Below, in pieces: positions 12,801 to 22,324 of a stretch of DNA of 64,000 nt. This stretch comes from Ascochyta rabiei (lineage: Eukaryota; Ascomycota; Dothideomycetes; Pleosporales; Didymellaceae), in contig NC_082426.1 of the NCBI RefSeq assembly GCF_004011695.2, forward strand, positions 124,001-188,000, read 5' to 3'. Numbering within the stretch: position 1 is the first letter of the stretch; each line of letters begins with the position of its first letter. Made by a program: the position numbers and the translations under genes. The notes under the pieces were generated by a model. The model had not been told where the DNA came from. It made no database searches and saw nothing but the letters and a program-made list of their open reading frames with translations.

Positions 12801-13133
12801 AACAAGCTTCATGATTTCCTTCTCTTGAAAGGGCCATTTCAGTTTGCTACCCAGACTTTTTGACTGGAGTCTGGTCTCCACCAGGCTGAGGGTGGTCCGG
12901 AGGCGATGCAATGGTCCTTCAGGTTTATCCAGGATTTTTATGCGAGCGATCCAGGCCTTCCCTGCTTCTGAAGTGTCTACATTGTCTTTTAATTCTTGCA
13001 GAATGTCTTCGCACTCTCTGACCGCATCGCGCAGACGTTTCCGGTCAGTTCTCGCTTCAGAAGCGGTATGGATGTAAGTTATAACTTTTCCAGATATCTG
13101 GAGGATAGCGATAATGCTGGCAGCAACCTCCAT
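9815..13133 (-). CDS. NACHT-ankyrin STAND protein (fungal NLR-like)
   Basis: Exons on minus: 13133-11806 and 11756-9815 (1089 aa), 49-nt intron; the join restores the conserved AQGMFLLAKLHVDSLQ. Residues 1-150 form a helical N-terminal domain of the kind found on fungal STAND proteins (MEVAASIIAILQISGKVITY). The NACHT ATPase starts near residue 235: Walker A GMPGAGKT, Walker B VFLVVDALDEC, then ATSRD. A winged-helix-like region follows (REVLSWVTHAKRPLLALELCEAL, LVHYTAQDYF). The last 400 residues hold about ten ankyrin repeats (for example TPLHVAVHEGYAEVVKLLL, TPLHTAAAGGDIETVQYML). The frame is intact with no stop. Such proteins are thought to sense non-self or cell damage and trigger a cell-death or defence response; the ligand is unknown. 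Confidence 0.92.
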
Positions 13134-14519
13134 CTATAGATTTGAATCCTTGATGAGAAACGCAGACGAGATTTCGGCTAAAAGGCTGAAGATGATGAGG
13201 TTGTATGTCCTTTATTGCGGGGTCACCAAGTTCATATGAAGCGCACACCCTGGGCTGTGCAGGCAGAAGAGAGCAACGAGTGGACAGAGTCAGCCGCGCG
13301 AGGCAGAAACGACATCCGCCTTACGTCAACTAGTGGTCTATCTGCTTATATGCGCCATGACGCGTGTCAGACTTCTCGGCCTGATGCTCTTCGACACATC
13401 AAGAAGGTGACAAGACCTACATGTCAAAAGCGAAGTCTGTCGGATCTAAAGTGATAGGAACATCCAGGAAAGCTTGAATTCCTCGAATAATCTTTCCTTC
13501 CACCCGCTGGACCATCACATAGGGCAGCATATTTTGTACGTCAGCCTCGCTTCTTTGAGATCTATCTGTGCAGGTACAAGCACACAGCCTAACACTAGAC
13601 TTGTATTTTCGTACGCAAGTTGTCTAGCTCTGTTGTTAGATATCTTGTAGCTGTGTTAGGTGCGCTTTGAACAGTGAAACAACCTGCGAGTATGGACACG
13701 CTAGTGAAGGTGTTATACGTACCAGTAGCTTGAAAAGCTCAGATATTGTGAATATATATGGAGTCAGAGCGATAGTTCATACATCACCTTGGTGATGTCA
13801 TTTATGTCAAAATATTGAGGAAAGGATAAGAATAGCCACAAACCTACACAAAATAACAGAGGTATGTAATACACTAAGCAAGCAATTGTTCATGTGTCTA
13901 ATATATCATACATCTTATTCCAAAAGCTCAACTCCAGCAAATGCGTATTGGAGCCAGACATTGGCATGGATATGCAATTTTGATAGGACTGGGACTGCTA
14001 CATCATCTATAGCATCGTCTACTCTGTCCTTTATCATTATCTGCATCACCACTTTCCCATCACCATCTCTACGCCAACATCTCCCCACTACCGCTACAAA
14101 GCAGAATCAATTCAGCTACATAGGGGCAAGACCGTGCCAACCTGTCTGACCTTTTCAAAACTTAAGATGTTGGTCCTAGCTACAGAACAGAGACTACACT
14201 GGGAATCCTAGAGAGTAAAAAAGTTGTTTTCGACATGAAACCAAAGCTTCTACGGTGCTCCATGCGTCTGTACCTGTATCCTACGATAGAATGGGGATAT
14301 GAGATGAAGACACCAGAATCTGTTTACAGGCACTGGATACGTACAATCCTGCAGGGGTATCATACACCAAAGCTCTAAGGCATGTCAGGCAATGTAGAGG
14401 AAACCATCCATTGAGTCTGGTCCGCAAAGAGGACCCCAACGTCGGTCGGTGATACTACTATAAAAGACAGCAAAACGACATGATCCAACAACCGGTTTGA
14501 AAAGAGAACCCTCAGAAAC
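13134..14519. other. 1.4-kb A/T-leaning intergenic region
   Basis: Separates the NACHT-ankyrin gene start (minus) from the end of the P450 gene (minus). An 87-codon frame at 13886-14149 has no recognisable features. No gene, RNA or element could be supported. Confidence 0.4.
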
Positions 14520-16158
14520 TCATCTAACCAACACCCACACCCCGCGGCTCCCCAACTCCGCCTGCGGCAGAAACAAGTCATGCTGCATATCGACATCACT
14601 CCTCGACGACTCCCACACCTCTAGTTCAAACCTCTTCACCAGCGCCGCAAGCACAACGTACATTTCGGCCCGCGCGAGATTGATGCCCGCGCACTGCCTC
14701 GCACCGCGTCCAAACGCCATCAAATACTTTTCCAACGGCCGCCCATCTGGCGCCTTCCCGCCGATCCAGCGCTCGGGGATGAAGGAATGGGAGGACGGGA
14801 AGAGCGTCTCGTTGTGGTGTGTTAGTGGCGCTGACATTCCGACGGGGGTGAATGCGGGGATAGTGTAAGGACCGTATTGCATGGGTGTGTGGGCCAGGCG
14901 CGCGTTGCGGGTTGATATGCCATGCGAGAGGCGGAGGCCTTCTGATATGCAGGCGGAGAGGTAGGGGAGGTTTTCTAGCTTGGTGAGGGGGGTGCGGATG
15001 TGTGGGCTGGGGATTGCAGTTTTCAACTCCGCTTTCAGTTTTTGCAGTTTTTGGGGGTTGGCGAGGAGGTGGAAAAGGGTTGTGTTTAGAGCGTGGGCGG
15101 TTGTGTCTAGGGCTGCGCCGACGATGAGCTGGCTCTCTTGGCTAAGTCGCTCCAGTGACCTTTCTGAGGGTGGGAGGTCGCTGTTGAGCAGCTCATGAAA
15201 GACGGTTGGGTGGTCTTTAATCTCGTTGCCATTGCCCCCACCGTCTTCGTTCTTGTTTCCGTTCCTCATGAACACCTCTTTCACACGCTGGTTGTTCAGC
15301 GCCCGAAATGCTAGCATAGCACCGTACTCGGGACTCATGTTCGCAATCCAGTGTTGCGGGAGTCCACGCATGACAGTGTGCAACCACGGCATGTGCTTGG
15401 TAAACACGCTCATGGAAGCAAACTTCTTGACCGCTTGGGTGAACAAAGGTGCAAAGGCCGGATCATCAAGCGCATTCTGCTTGTGGCCCATGGAGTACTC
15501 GATAATCACATCAGCCGTTAAACATCCGAATGCTGGGCCTGTGGGAAGCGGGCGTCCAGATTGTTTGAACTCTTCGAAGCGAGCGCAAAGCTTGTCGACG
15601 TGCGTCCAAATCAGATCTTGCAAACCCAGCACGCGCTGTTTGGAAAAGAAGGGGTTGAGGGCTGCGCGACGAATGCGGTGGTGGGAGTGACCGTCTGTGG
15701 AGAAGGTGACGAGAGGATTGCCGAACTGGCCTGTCATGTAGCTGTGTTTATCGCGAGGCGCGGAACGAGTGTAAAGCGTGTCAATGAAGTCTGGGTCAGA
15801 CACATGGAGCTCGAAGGGGTTGATACGAACGATTGGACCTTGAATCATGCCGGATAAGCAGACTGAGACTATGGTTCGCCTTATGAGGCGGTTGGACGAG
15901 AGCGTACTGACCATACCGTTCATGCATTTCTCTGACCTTGATATAATATCGACCCCATTTGAATACATCGTAGTAGATCTCGTACCACAGTGTTGCAGCG
16001 GCTAGTTTTGGACCAGGAAAGATTGACAAAGGGCTGAAATAGAGTTGATATATCACATTGCCTCCAAGATACAGAATGAGCAGTGTTATCGCCGTAACGG
16101 TCAATATGCCCAACTCGTAACCGGAAATACTGCTGAGGATTACTTCTTTCAGCGACAT
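14520..16158 (-). CDS. Cytochrome P450 monooxygenase (trichodiene-oxygenase-like group)
   Basis: ER-anchored haem-thiolate monooxygenase. Exons on minus: 16158-15912 and 15838-14520 (521 aa); the join gives HERYGPIVRINPFELHV. The N-terminal membrane anchor is near residues 15-40 (ILTVTAITLLILYLGG), followed by the Pro-rich hinge SPLSIFPGPK. Also visible: the HRIRRAALNPFFSKQRV block, I-helix VGAALDTTAHALNTTLF, ExxR in SEGLRLSHG, PERW, and the haem loop FGRGARQCAGINLARAE with the axial Cys. Length is normal. A further in-frame upstream start near 16284 is possible, but the methionine chosen (MSLKEV) gives a standard anchor. Substrate unknown; the subgroup often acts on terpenoids or polyketides. 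It lies among regulators and a transporter, but no core synthase is in view. Confidence 0.9.
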
Positions 16159-16534
16159 CTTCACTTCAAATAGCGTTATGATGGATGTTGCAAGCGAGCG
16201 GAGGGTCTCCAACCTACTCTGGTGGGTAGAAGGAAAGCGGGGTATATGATGTGCGGTGCTGCGGTCAGCTATGCTGTGTACCAACCTATGATGTCAGCTC
16301 TGAGCTAGAACATGATTGTGATTGGTATGCGATGGCTGTTCTTTCGAGGTTCATCGTTCGATGGATGTCCAGTTTCATTGAATGTACAGACTTGAGAGCA
16401 AGACTGAATTACAACAATCACCGACCTTTGCACGTGATCGCTGTTTACTTCAAGTGTTGGCGCTGTGACCAACTACTCTTCTTGAGCGCTTTCGATCTTA
16501 TCCACACCATCTCGTCGTCCATTCGTTATCGACC
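16159..16534. promoter_or_regulatory. Upstream region of the P450 gene and a small plus-strand gene
   Basis: 376 bp between divergent starts. Holds a CACGTGATC near 16432 and a generally A/T-rich promoter-like sequence. No other feature supported. Confidence 0.35.
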
Positions 16535-16925
16535 ATGCTTACCGCGTGCACCTTCTCATGTCTACGCAGCAGTGACACCACCAAGCCAACGATAACGGTA
16601 TTTCGAGCTCGTGAGCAGAAGCATCGTCCCAGCTCCCCATACTATAACTTTTCGCTGCTCTTTTGCCCATCTTTCTAGATAGGTTAGTGGAGGCCAAGAT
16701 TGGTACCCAGAAGGGCGTTATTTATAAGATCAGGAGCTTGTTCTGGGGCCGGGATGTTGCTAAGAAGGCGGCTCAGGAGAGTGTTCTCGGAGTTCTTACA
16801 GGAAAGTTCGTGCGCCAGGGAGTGAGTATCAAATGAGAACGGTTCGTCCTTGCAAACGAACGGTGTTGAGCGAGGTGACGTACGCCCAGGCATTCGTCCT
16901 CGGGAAGATGGCGAAGGATCGGTGA
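16535..16925 (+). CDS. Small spliced protein (84 aa), unrecognised
   Basis: No family recognised. A three-exon model reads 16535-16610, 16679-16821 and 16890-16925, stop TGA. Intron 1 (68 nt) has GTGAGC, an ACTATAAC branch-like site and TTTCTAG. Intron 2 (68 nt) has GTGAGTATC and GCCCAG. Both joins keep frame. The product is basic: exon 2 reads HRLVEAKIGTQKGVIYKIRS, then LFWGRDVAKKAAQESVLGVL, TGKFVRQG, and exon 3 AFVLGKMAKDR. The composition looks coding (Lys/Val/Gly-rich, no low complexity), and all three pieces align with good splice signals. The first exon is weakest and the true start may differ. It has no signal peptide or clear membrane span. It ends 116 bp before the convergent ENT transporter stop. 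Confidence 0.45.
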
Positions 16926-17040
16926 GAATTCGCAGAGGTCGATACCCTGGTTTAACGATGTCTGTAGAGAGATAGATACTGCAAAGTGAGGACGACCTCT
17001 TCGAGGTGTCCAATGTACCATTAGAGCATGTTGTGTGACT

Positions 17041-18433
17041 TCATACAGCCTGCGCAGCAAAAAAGCTCATGAAACTTCCCACCGTCAAACCACCAACAAG
17101 ACACAGTGACATAAAGCCACCTGCAGCTTCCGCCTCATCGACATCGACCCACTCGACAAAGCCCATCATGCAGCTGCTTCCAAGGTATCCATTGGTGAGT
17201 CCAAAGAGCAGCTGCACGACAAACAGGTAGAAGAAATCTGAGCTGACGGTAGCTCCTGTACCGCCAACATTGCAGAGAAGGTATAATGGGATGAAAGCGG
17301 TTCGTGCGATTGAAAACACGAAAAGTATCTTTGGATAGGCTGTCAGGCGTAGAGCAGGGAGAGCAGGGCCCACGCGTCCAAGGAGATCTCCAATATTCCA
17401 GAAGAGAAAGCCCAGGGGTATGAAGGTGGCTGGTTGGAATAGACGGGGCGCAGATTCTGGATCTCGCACGCTAACAATCTTCTGGGTGAAGACAGGGAAG
17501 AACATGGTTACCACAAAGGTTAGGAACACGGCACTGGCCAGCCAGGTGAGCTTCCTGAATAGACGAGTAAGGGGGATGCTCTTGCGTTCGGTGGCAGCTG
17601 AGGTAGCATCCAATTCATCAAGGTGGACCCTGGAGCTGTGCCTGCGATGAAGGTAGAAGAAGGCTAGCAAGGCCATGGCAGAGATGACGGTGGCTGTAAG
17701 GAAGTAGGCAAACGCAGACGTGCTGGACTGCTGTGGCGTACCATCAACATGCTCTTTCTTTGAAGGGACCGAAAGCACGGAAACAATCTGGGCAATGCAA
17801 GGTAATACTCCAGCAATGCCCTGTCCTGTCATGATGCCCTGTGTGTACTCTTCTCGGCCAAAGCTTGCAACATAAGCAAAGACGCCGTTCTGGCAAAGCC
17901 CTGCTGCCAGACTTGCGCTGAACACCATGAGCATCAGAAAAGCAAAGTAAACGCCAGCTGTGACACCGAGAAACAGTTTCGTAGACAATGCCAATAGAGT
18001 GAACACAATGATGTTGAGGACCAGCGAGCTGGCTATGCGGTGTGGATAGTTTGCTCGCGCCTGTAGCTTGGTCAAGACGATCATAGAACCAAGATTGCCC
18101 ACAGTCGATACGGACATGATGGCCGACTGGAAGTTACGTAGGAGGTTATCGTTGCGCTCGAAGCGTCGCTGGAAGTACGGATTTGCAGCAAGGAACATGT
18201 TCCTGCCGAGGATCAGTATGTGCCCGACATTACACCAAATGGAGACCTTACCATGCCCAAAGCATAGCCACACCAAGCAGCAGGAAGACAGAATAGGCAG
18301 TCCACGAGAAGGCATTCTCCGAGCCCTCGATGCGCTCGCCATCTGGACGCTCAGAACCGCCCTCGAGAGGCTCGTACGAGGCCTCTCGCTCTGTCTCGTG
18401 CTCGAAAATCCGGCGTATCCGTTTCATCGACAT
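17041..18433 (-). CDS. FUN26: Equilibrative nucleoside transporter (ENT family, FUN26-like)
   Basis: Multi-pass transporter for nucleosides or nucleobases; yeast Fun26 acts at the vacuole. Exons on minus: 18433-18252 and 18202-17041 (447 aa), 49-nt intron; the join gives GVAMLWAWNMFLAANPYFQRRF, the conserved ENT TM1/loop. A hydrophilic N terminus of about 40 residues precedes about 11 hydrophobic spans. Diagnostic blocks are GLCQNGVFAYVASFGREEYTQGIMTGQGIAGVLPC, the TFVVTMFFPVFTQKI start of TM7, FIPLGFLFWNIGDLLGR, and the C-terminal GLTNGYLGSSCMMGF. Substrate not provable from sequence. A second Met two codons downstream (MKRIRR) could be the start. Confidence 0.9.
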
Positions 18434-18826
18434 GTTGGAGGGAGATGTTGGTGGTGGTTATGTTGTGGAGCGAGGCGGAGCGCTGGGAGTGGATGCGGTG
18501 ATTAGGAGTGGATGTCTTCAGGACGGGTGTAGGGTTTCTATGTGAGGACTGTGCCGGCAGACATTGTTCGGGCAGACTCCGAGCTTGTCATGAACAACGC
18601 GCAGGTGACCGGTGCTGGGCAGGCAGATGATCAAGATAGATACGCCGTATCGCGGGTACCTGCTCTCTTGGCGGCGCTAGGCTAGCTCGTGAATTGACAT
18701 CACCGAGCGATCTCCCGCGGGCATGCCCCTCGCGCTTTCGCGCCTTGAGTTCATGTCTGAACGCAGTCGACACTACATCACCCCCAATTGTATATTATTT
18801 TTTTCGCGCTTTGCAAGACTGGCACT
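18434..18826. promoter_or_regulatory. Divergent promoter of the ENT transporter and IWR1
   Basis: 393 bp between divergent start codons. A TATATTATTTTTTT tract lies about 37 bp before the IWR1 ATG. Nothing else recognised. Confidence 0.4.
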
Positions 18827-19834
18827 ATGTCGCAACGAGCACCACAAACCCTCTCCGTCAAGCGGAAACGCACCGAAGCGCCAGTCGACTCCCTGATCTT
18901 CGACTCCAGTGTGAAGAGGCAGAGGAGCGAAGCAGACATCTTCTTCCGGCGACTCACAAAACCTGGCGACGCACCACTGGAATCAGGGACGTCGACGCCA
19001 GCAACAGAGCGGAGGTTTCATCTCGATCCCGTCTCACGAGCGCGATCAAAGCACGTTTTCATCGAGCGGAGAGCAGCAGAGGAACAGGATGCGTCTACAG
19101 ATGGGCAGCACGCCCCCGTCCAAGAACCCACGCCTCAAGAAGCTCCGCGTCCCAGGAAACGACCAGGCACCCGAGCTGCGTCGGCTGTCATGCCCTCGAA
19201 CCCTGTCCAGCAAGCCTCGCACCGCACGCAGCCCTCGGAGCACGACGTCCGCGAACTAGAAGCCCTGTCCCACAAGCTCGAGCACGACGAGACAAGCACA
19301 CACGTCTCACCCTCGAAATACAAACCCAAGGCACCCGCCCGCCGCTTCGCCGAACGCGAGCCAGAAAAAGCCGCCGCCCTCGCCGCACGGGACGGCGACA
19401 CAGACGCCATGGACGTAGACAACGACGACTACGTAATCGACACGTACATCCGCGAGACCATCATCCCATCCGCGGACGGCAAGCCCCCCGCCTCGTTCGG
19501 CACAGTCGGCTTCCTCGTCCTGCACGACACGGACGAAGACTGGTGGAACGGCTCGGACTCGTCCGACAAGGAATTCGACACGGACGACGACGACTCAAAC
19601 GCAGAGGAGTACTACGCGAACGACTACCCGGAAGACGAGCTGAGCGACGACGACGAATTCGACCGCGACCCCTACAAGAAGAATCACCGCCGCGGGTCCG
19701 ACGACGAGGAGTTCGATGCCGACGACAGCGGTGGTGACGCGATTGGGAGTGGCGAGGATGAGGACGATTTGCACTACAAGATGACGGTGCCCAAGGCGCA
19801 GCGGACGGGCTACTGGGGCATGGCGGGCCAGTGA
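18827..19834 (+). CDS. IWR1: RNA polymerase II nuclear import adaptor Iwr1
   Basis: Iwr1 binds assembled RNA polymerase II in the cytoplasm and directs it to the nucleus. Single exon, 335 aa. The start at MSQRAP is chosen; an in-frame ATG 13 codons upstream lies in the A/T tract and is less likely. The N terminus carries a basic KRKR-type localisation signal (SVKRKRTEAP) and DSLIFDSSVKRQR. The family domain is at about residues 205-280: DDYVIDTYIRE, VGFLVLHDTDEDWWNGSDSSD, then the acidic NAEEYYANDYPEDELSDDDEFDRDPY. A 29-bp tandem duplication begins 20 nt before the stop. Confidence 0.9.
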   Translation: MSQRAPQTLSVKRKRTEAPVDSLIFDSSVKRQRSEADIFFRRLTKPGDAPLESGTSTPATERRFHLDPVSRARSKHVFIERRAAEEQDASTDGQHAPVQEPTPQEAPRPRKRPGTRAASAVMPSNPVQQASHRTQPSEHDVRELEALSHKLEHDETSTHVSPSKYKPKAPARRFAEREPEKAAALAARDGDTDAMDVDNDDYVIDTYIRETIIPSADGKPPASFGTVGFLVLHDTDEDWWNGSDSSDKEFDTDDDDSNAEEYYANDYPEDELSDDDEFDRDPYKKNHRRGSDDEEFDADDSGGDAIGSGEDEDDLHYKMTVPKAQRTGYWGMAGQ

Positions 19835-19872
19835 GCGTGCGTTGGGGCATGGCGGGCCAGTGAGCGTGCGTG
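19815..19872. repeat. Direct 29-bp duplication spanning the IWR1 stop codon
   Basis: Two adjacent 29-bp units (19815-19843 and 19844-19872) that agree apart from about one base. The first includes the last codons and the TGA of IWR1; the second is in the 3'UTR and repeats an in-register TGA. Confidence 0.9.
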
Positions 19873-20222
19873 CGGGAGTGGGAAGTATATGGCCGGTTTG
19901 ATGGAGAATTGCGACGAGAGAGATACCCCCATGTTGCGATGATGAGCGAGTGATATCCTGAGGTGCGAGGCGTGGGCCGCTAGTTGTTAATAGGAGTCGA
20001 CATCGTCAACCACCAGGCACAGCTGCTGTGGCATCGAATGAAACCCATCTTGATTCGAAAATAAGGACTCTCCTATTGTGCCCCGTAACCAACCAAACAA
20101 TACAGAACCGGGTATCTTGATAACGCCAATTCACGCCGTCCCAAAGCCTACTCGTGTAAACATGATCCCAACAACGCCCACACTCCTCGTCATCCTTACA
20201 GCCCCATCCTCGGCCAATCCAG
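19873..20222. other. 3' flanks of convergent IWR1 and SGF73
   Basis: 350 bp between convergent stops (after the duplication). No gene supported. Confidence 0.4.
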
Positions 20223-21668
20223 CTACGACCCTCCAACGCTCAAACTGCTCTTCCTCTGCCCCCCAGGCCCTGGCAGCTGACCGGGGAGGATCTGTCTCGG
20301 ACCATTCCCGCCATTCGCCATCATGCCACTCTGTCGTCGTCCCATGTTCCCTCCATCGAGTCCCGCGCTCATGGGGAACCCGCCCATTCCTGCACTGCCG
20401 GGGAAGCTCTCGCTCGTCGCCGACGGCGGGGCGCCCATGAGCCCGAGTCGCAGCCCGCCGTTCATGCCGTCTGTGGCGCTGGGCGGATTACCGAATGCAG
20501 ACGCGCCTGGTGGAGCGCCCAGAGCGGAGCGAATCATGTCTTTCATGCGGATGTATTGGTATTTGGAGCGCTGGGAGACGTGCGTGTAGGTGGCCAGTGG
20601 CCGGGGCTTGTGGCGCGCAAGGGCCGCCATGATGGAGTCTTTTTCTTCGTCCGAGTCGACGGCGCCTGAGGGTTCGAGGTCTTCGGGAAGGGGCGCGTTG
20701 GCGTCTATCGCGGCGCCTGGACGGAGTGTTAGCAAGTTGTCACGGTTGCGCTGCCGAGAGTGGGACTCACGTTGCTGTTTGGCTTGGTTCTTCTTCTGGT
20801 ACTGTGCGAGGAGCATGTCGTAGGGCAGACTGCGGCCTGGTACTGCGCGCTTCAGACCCATCGAGTGGGACTTGCATGTCAGGCTTCGTGCGCAGAAGCC
20901 ACCGTTCGGAAGGGGCACGCCGCACTGCCTTTCCACGTCCACGGGTCCCTTGGGCTTCGCGCCCTTGGCTTTCGGTTCGTCCTTCTTCTTCTTCTTTGCG
21001 CCAGGCTTCTCGACATCACCGTCGATCTTGCGCTTCTTGCCCTTCTTCGCGCCAGGTTCAAGGCCTTTGGTGGCAGACTTGCGAGCGCGGATATCGCCAT
21101 CGTCGTCCTCGCCCTTCTCCTTCCTGAGCGCTGCGTCCTTGGCCTCCTTGGCCTCCTTCTTCTTCCTTTGTTTATCTGCCTTCTTGTTCAGGCAGTCGCG
21201 GATGTGTGTGGCCGAGGAAGCACGGAGTATGGGACGGCGACAGTGCTTGCATTGTATCGTGTCAACTTTGTCGTCAAGCGGGCGACCAGTTGGGAATCCA
21301 GCGAGTGTCTTCTCGTCGAGGGGGTTTACGACTGGCGAGCCGGTCGTGGAAGCCTTGCTGTCGGCGTCTGGCGTGATGTCAGGTCATGCTGTTTTGATCG
21401 CACTGCCTGTATGAGCTATGCAGCACATACTCTTTGCATCGCTCTCCTTCCAGTTTCCAGCTTCTGTAGGCTTGGGCGCGGCCTTTTTGATTCTCAAGGT
21501 GATCTTCTTGTTCTCTGGTTTGACAATGTCTTTGACAGCGCCGCCGTTCAAAAGCCCAGATCTGGTGTCCATGGAGCCTGTTGTCGTGGTGATCAGTCAG
21601 TGCATCGTGTGTGTCGTGTGGGGAGCCTGCGGAGCGAACCCACCCTTCCGCGCGCCATTCGTAGCCAT
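20223..21668 (-). CDS. SGF73: SAGA-associated factor 73 / ataxin-7-like (SCA7 domain)
   Basis: Anchors the histone H2B deubiquitinase module to the SAGA coactivator. Exons on minus: 21668-21644, 21577-21431, 21367-20771 and 20716-20223 (420 aa); all introns are GT..AG (54-66 nt) and in phase. The start exon encodes only MATNGARK plus one base. A zinc-finger-like segment IQCKHCRRPILRASSATHIRDCL is at about residue 95-120, followed by a long Lys-rich linker. The SCA7 domain CGVPLPNGGFCARSLTCKSHSMGLKRAVPGRSLPYDMLL is near 215-255, and a Gly/Met/Pro-rich tail follows. Intron 2 acceptor choice is the least certain join. Confidence 0.88.
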
Positions 21669-22324
21669 GGCACGGGCAACGAACACGAGCAACTACCGCC
21701 TACGGAGCGCCTCGGTGATGTGTTACCTTCTGTATTAGTATCGGTGGATTTGTTTTGCGAATACTACGAGTTGCCAAATGCAGCCGTCGATGGGGTGTAT
21801 CGACTGTTGTAATGCGCGCAGGCTGTCGTTTCGACCTTGTCATCCAACAACGCCATTATGTAAGCAAGCGAACTGCACCTGCATTCAATGAGTAACAAAT
21901 AGCTGTAGAAGTTATAAAGGCAATCTATGAGCGGAGACTCAAGTATCGCAACTTTGATGAAGGGGCCAGATCTTGAGCATTCTGAATGTTGGATTGTACA
22001 GGATCCAAACCCTAAAGGCAGTGTGTAGCCATGATGCTAACAGACAACTAACAGACATCCCAGGCTAATCAGCCCTACACGTATCAAACAGCTAGTAGCA
22101 TCCGGCGCCACCTCAGCCAGTTGTCCCATAACACTGGAACCTCCATGTTGCAATGCAAACACGTAACCACAACCCCCATGCGCAAACTCCGAAAAATGCC
22201 CGAGTGTACATGCTGATGGTATCGCAACGCCGGAAAACGCCAAAACACTTCTCGTTAATCATCTCACAGCCGCTCGCTCTCACTCCATCACCCAGTCCGC
22301 CAGGGGAACAGCTGGTCGGCGACA
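21669..22324. other. Intergenic, SGF73 promoter and ITC1 3' flank
   Basis: 656 bp between two minus-strand genes. Short ORFs show no recognisable protein. No supported feature. Confidence 0.4.

Noticed and set aside
18694..19737. 347-codon Arg-rich plus-strand ORF
   Set aside because: Overlaps IWR1 in another frame; Arg/Ser-rich composition is typical of a GC-rich shadow frame.
20760..21812. 350-codon plus-strand ORF
   Set aside because: Antisense of SGF73, which has a clear SCA7 domain and splice sites on minus.
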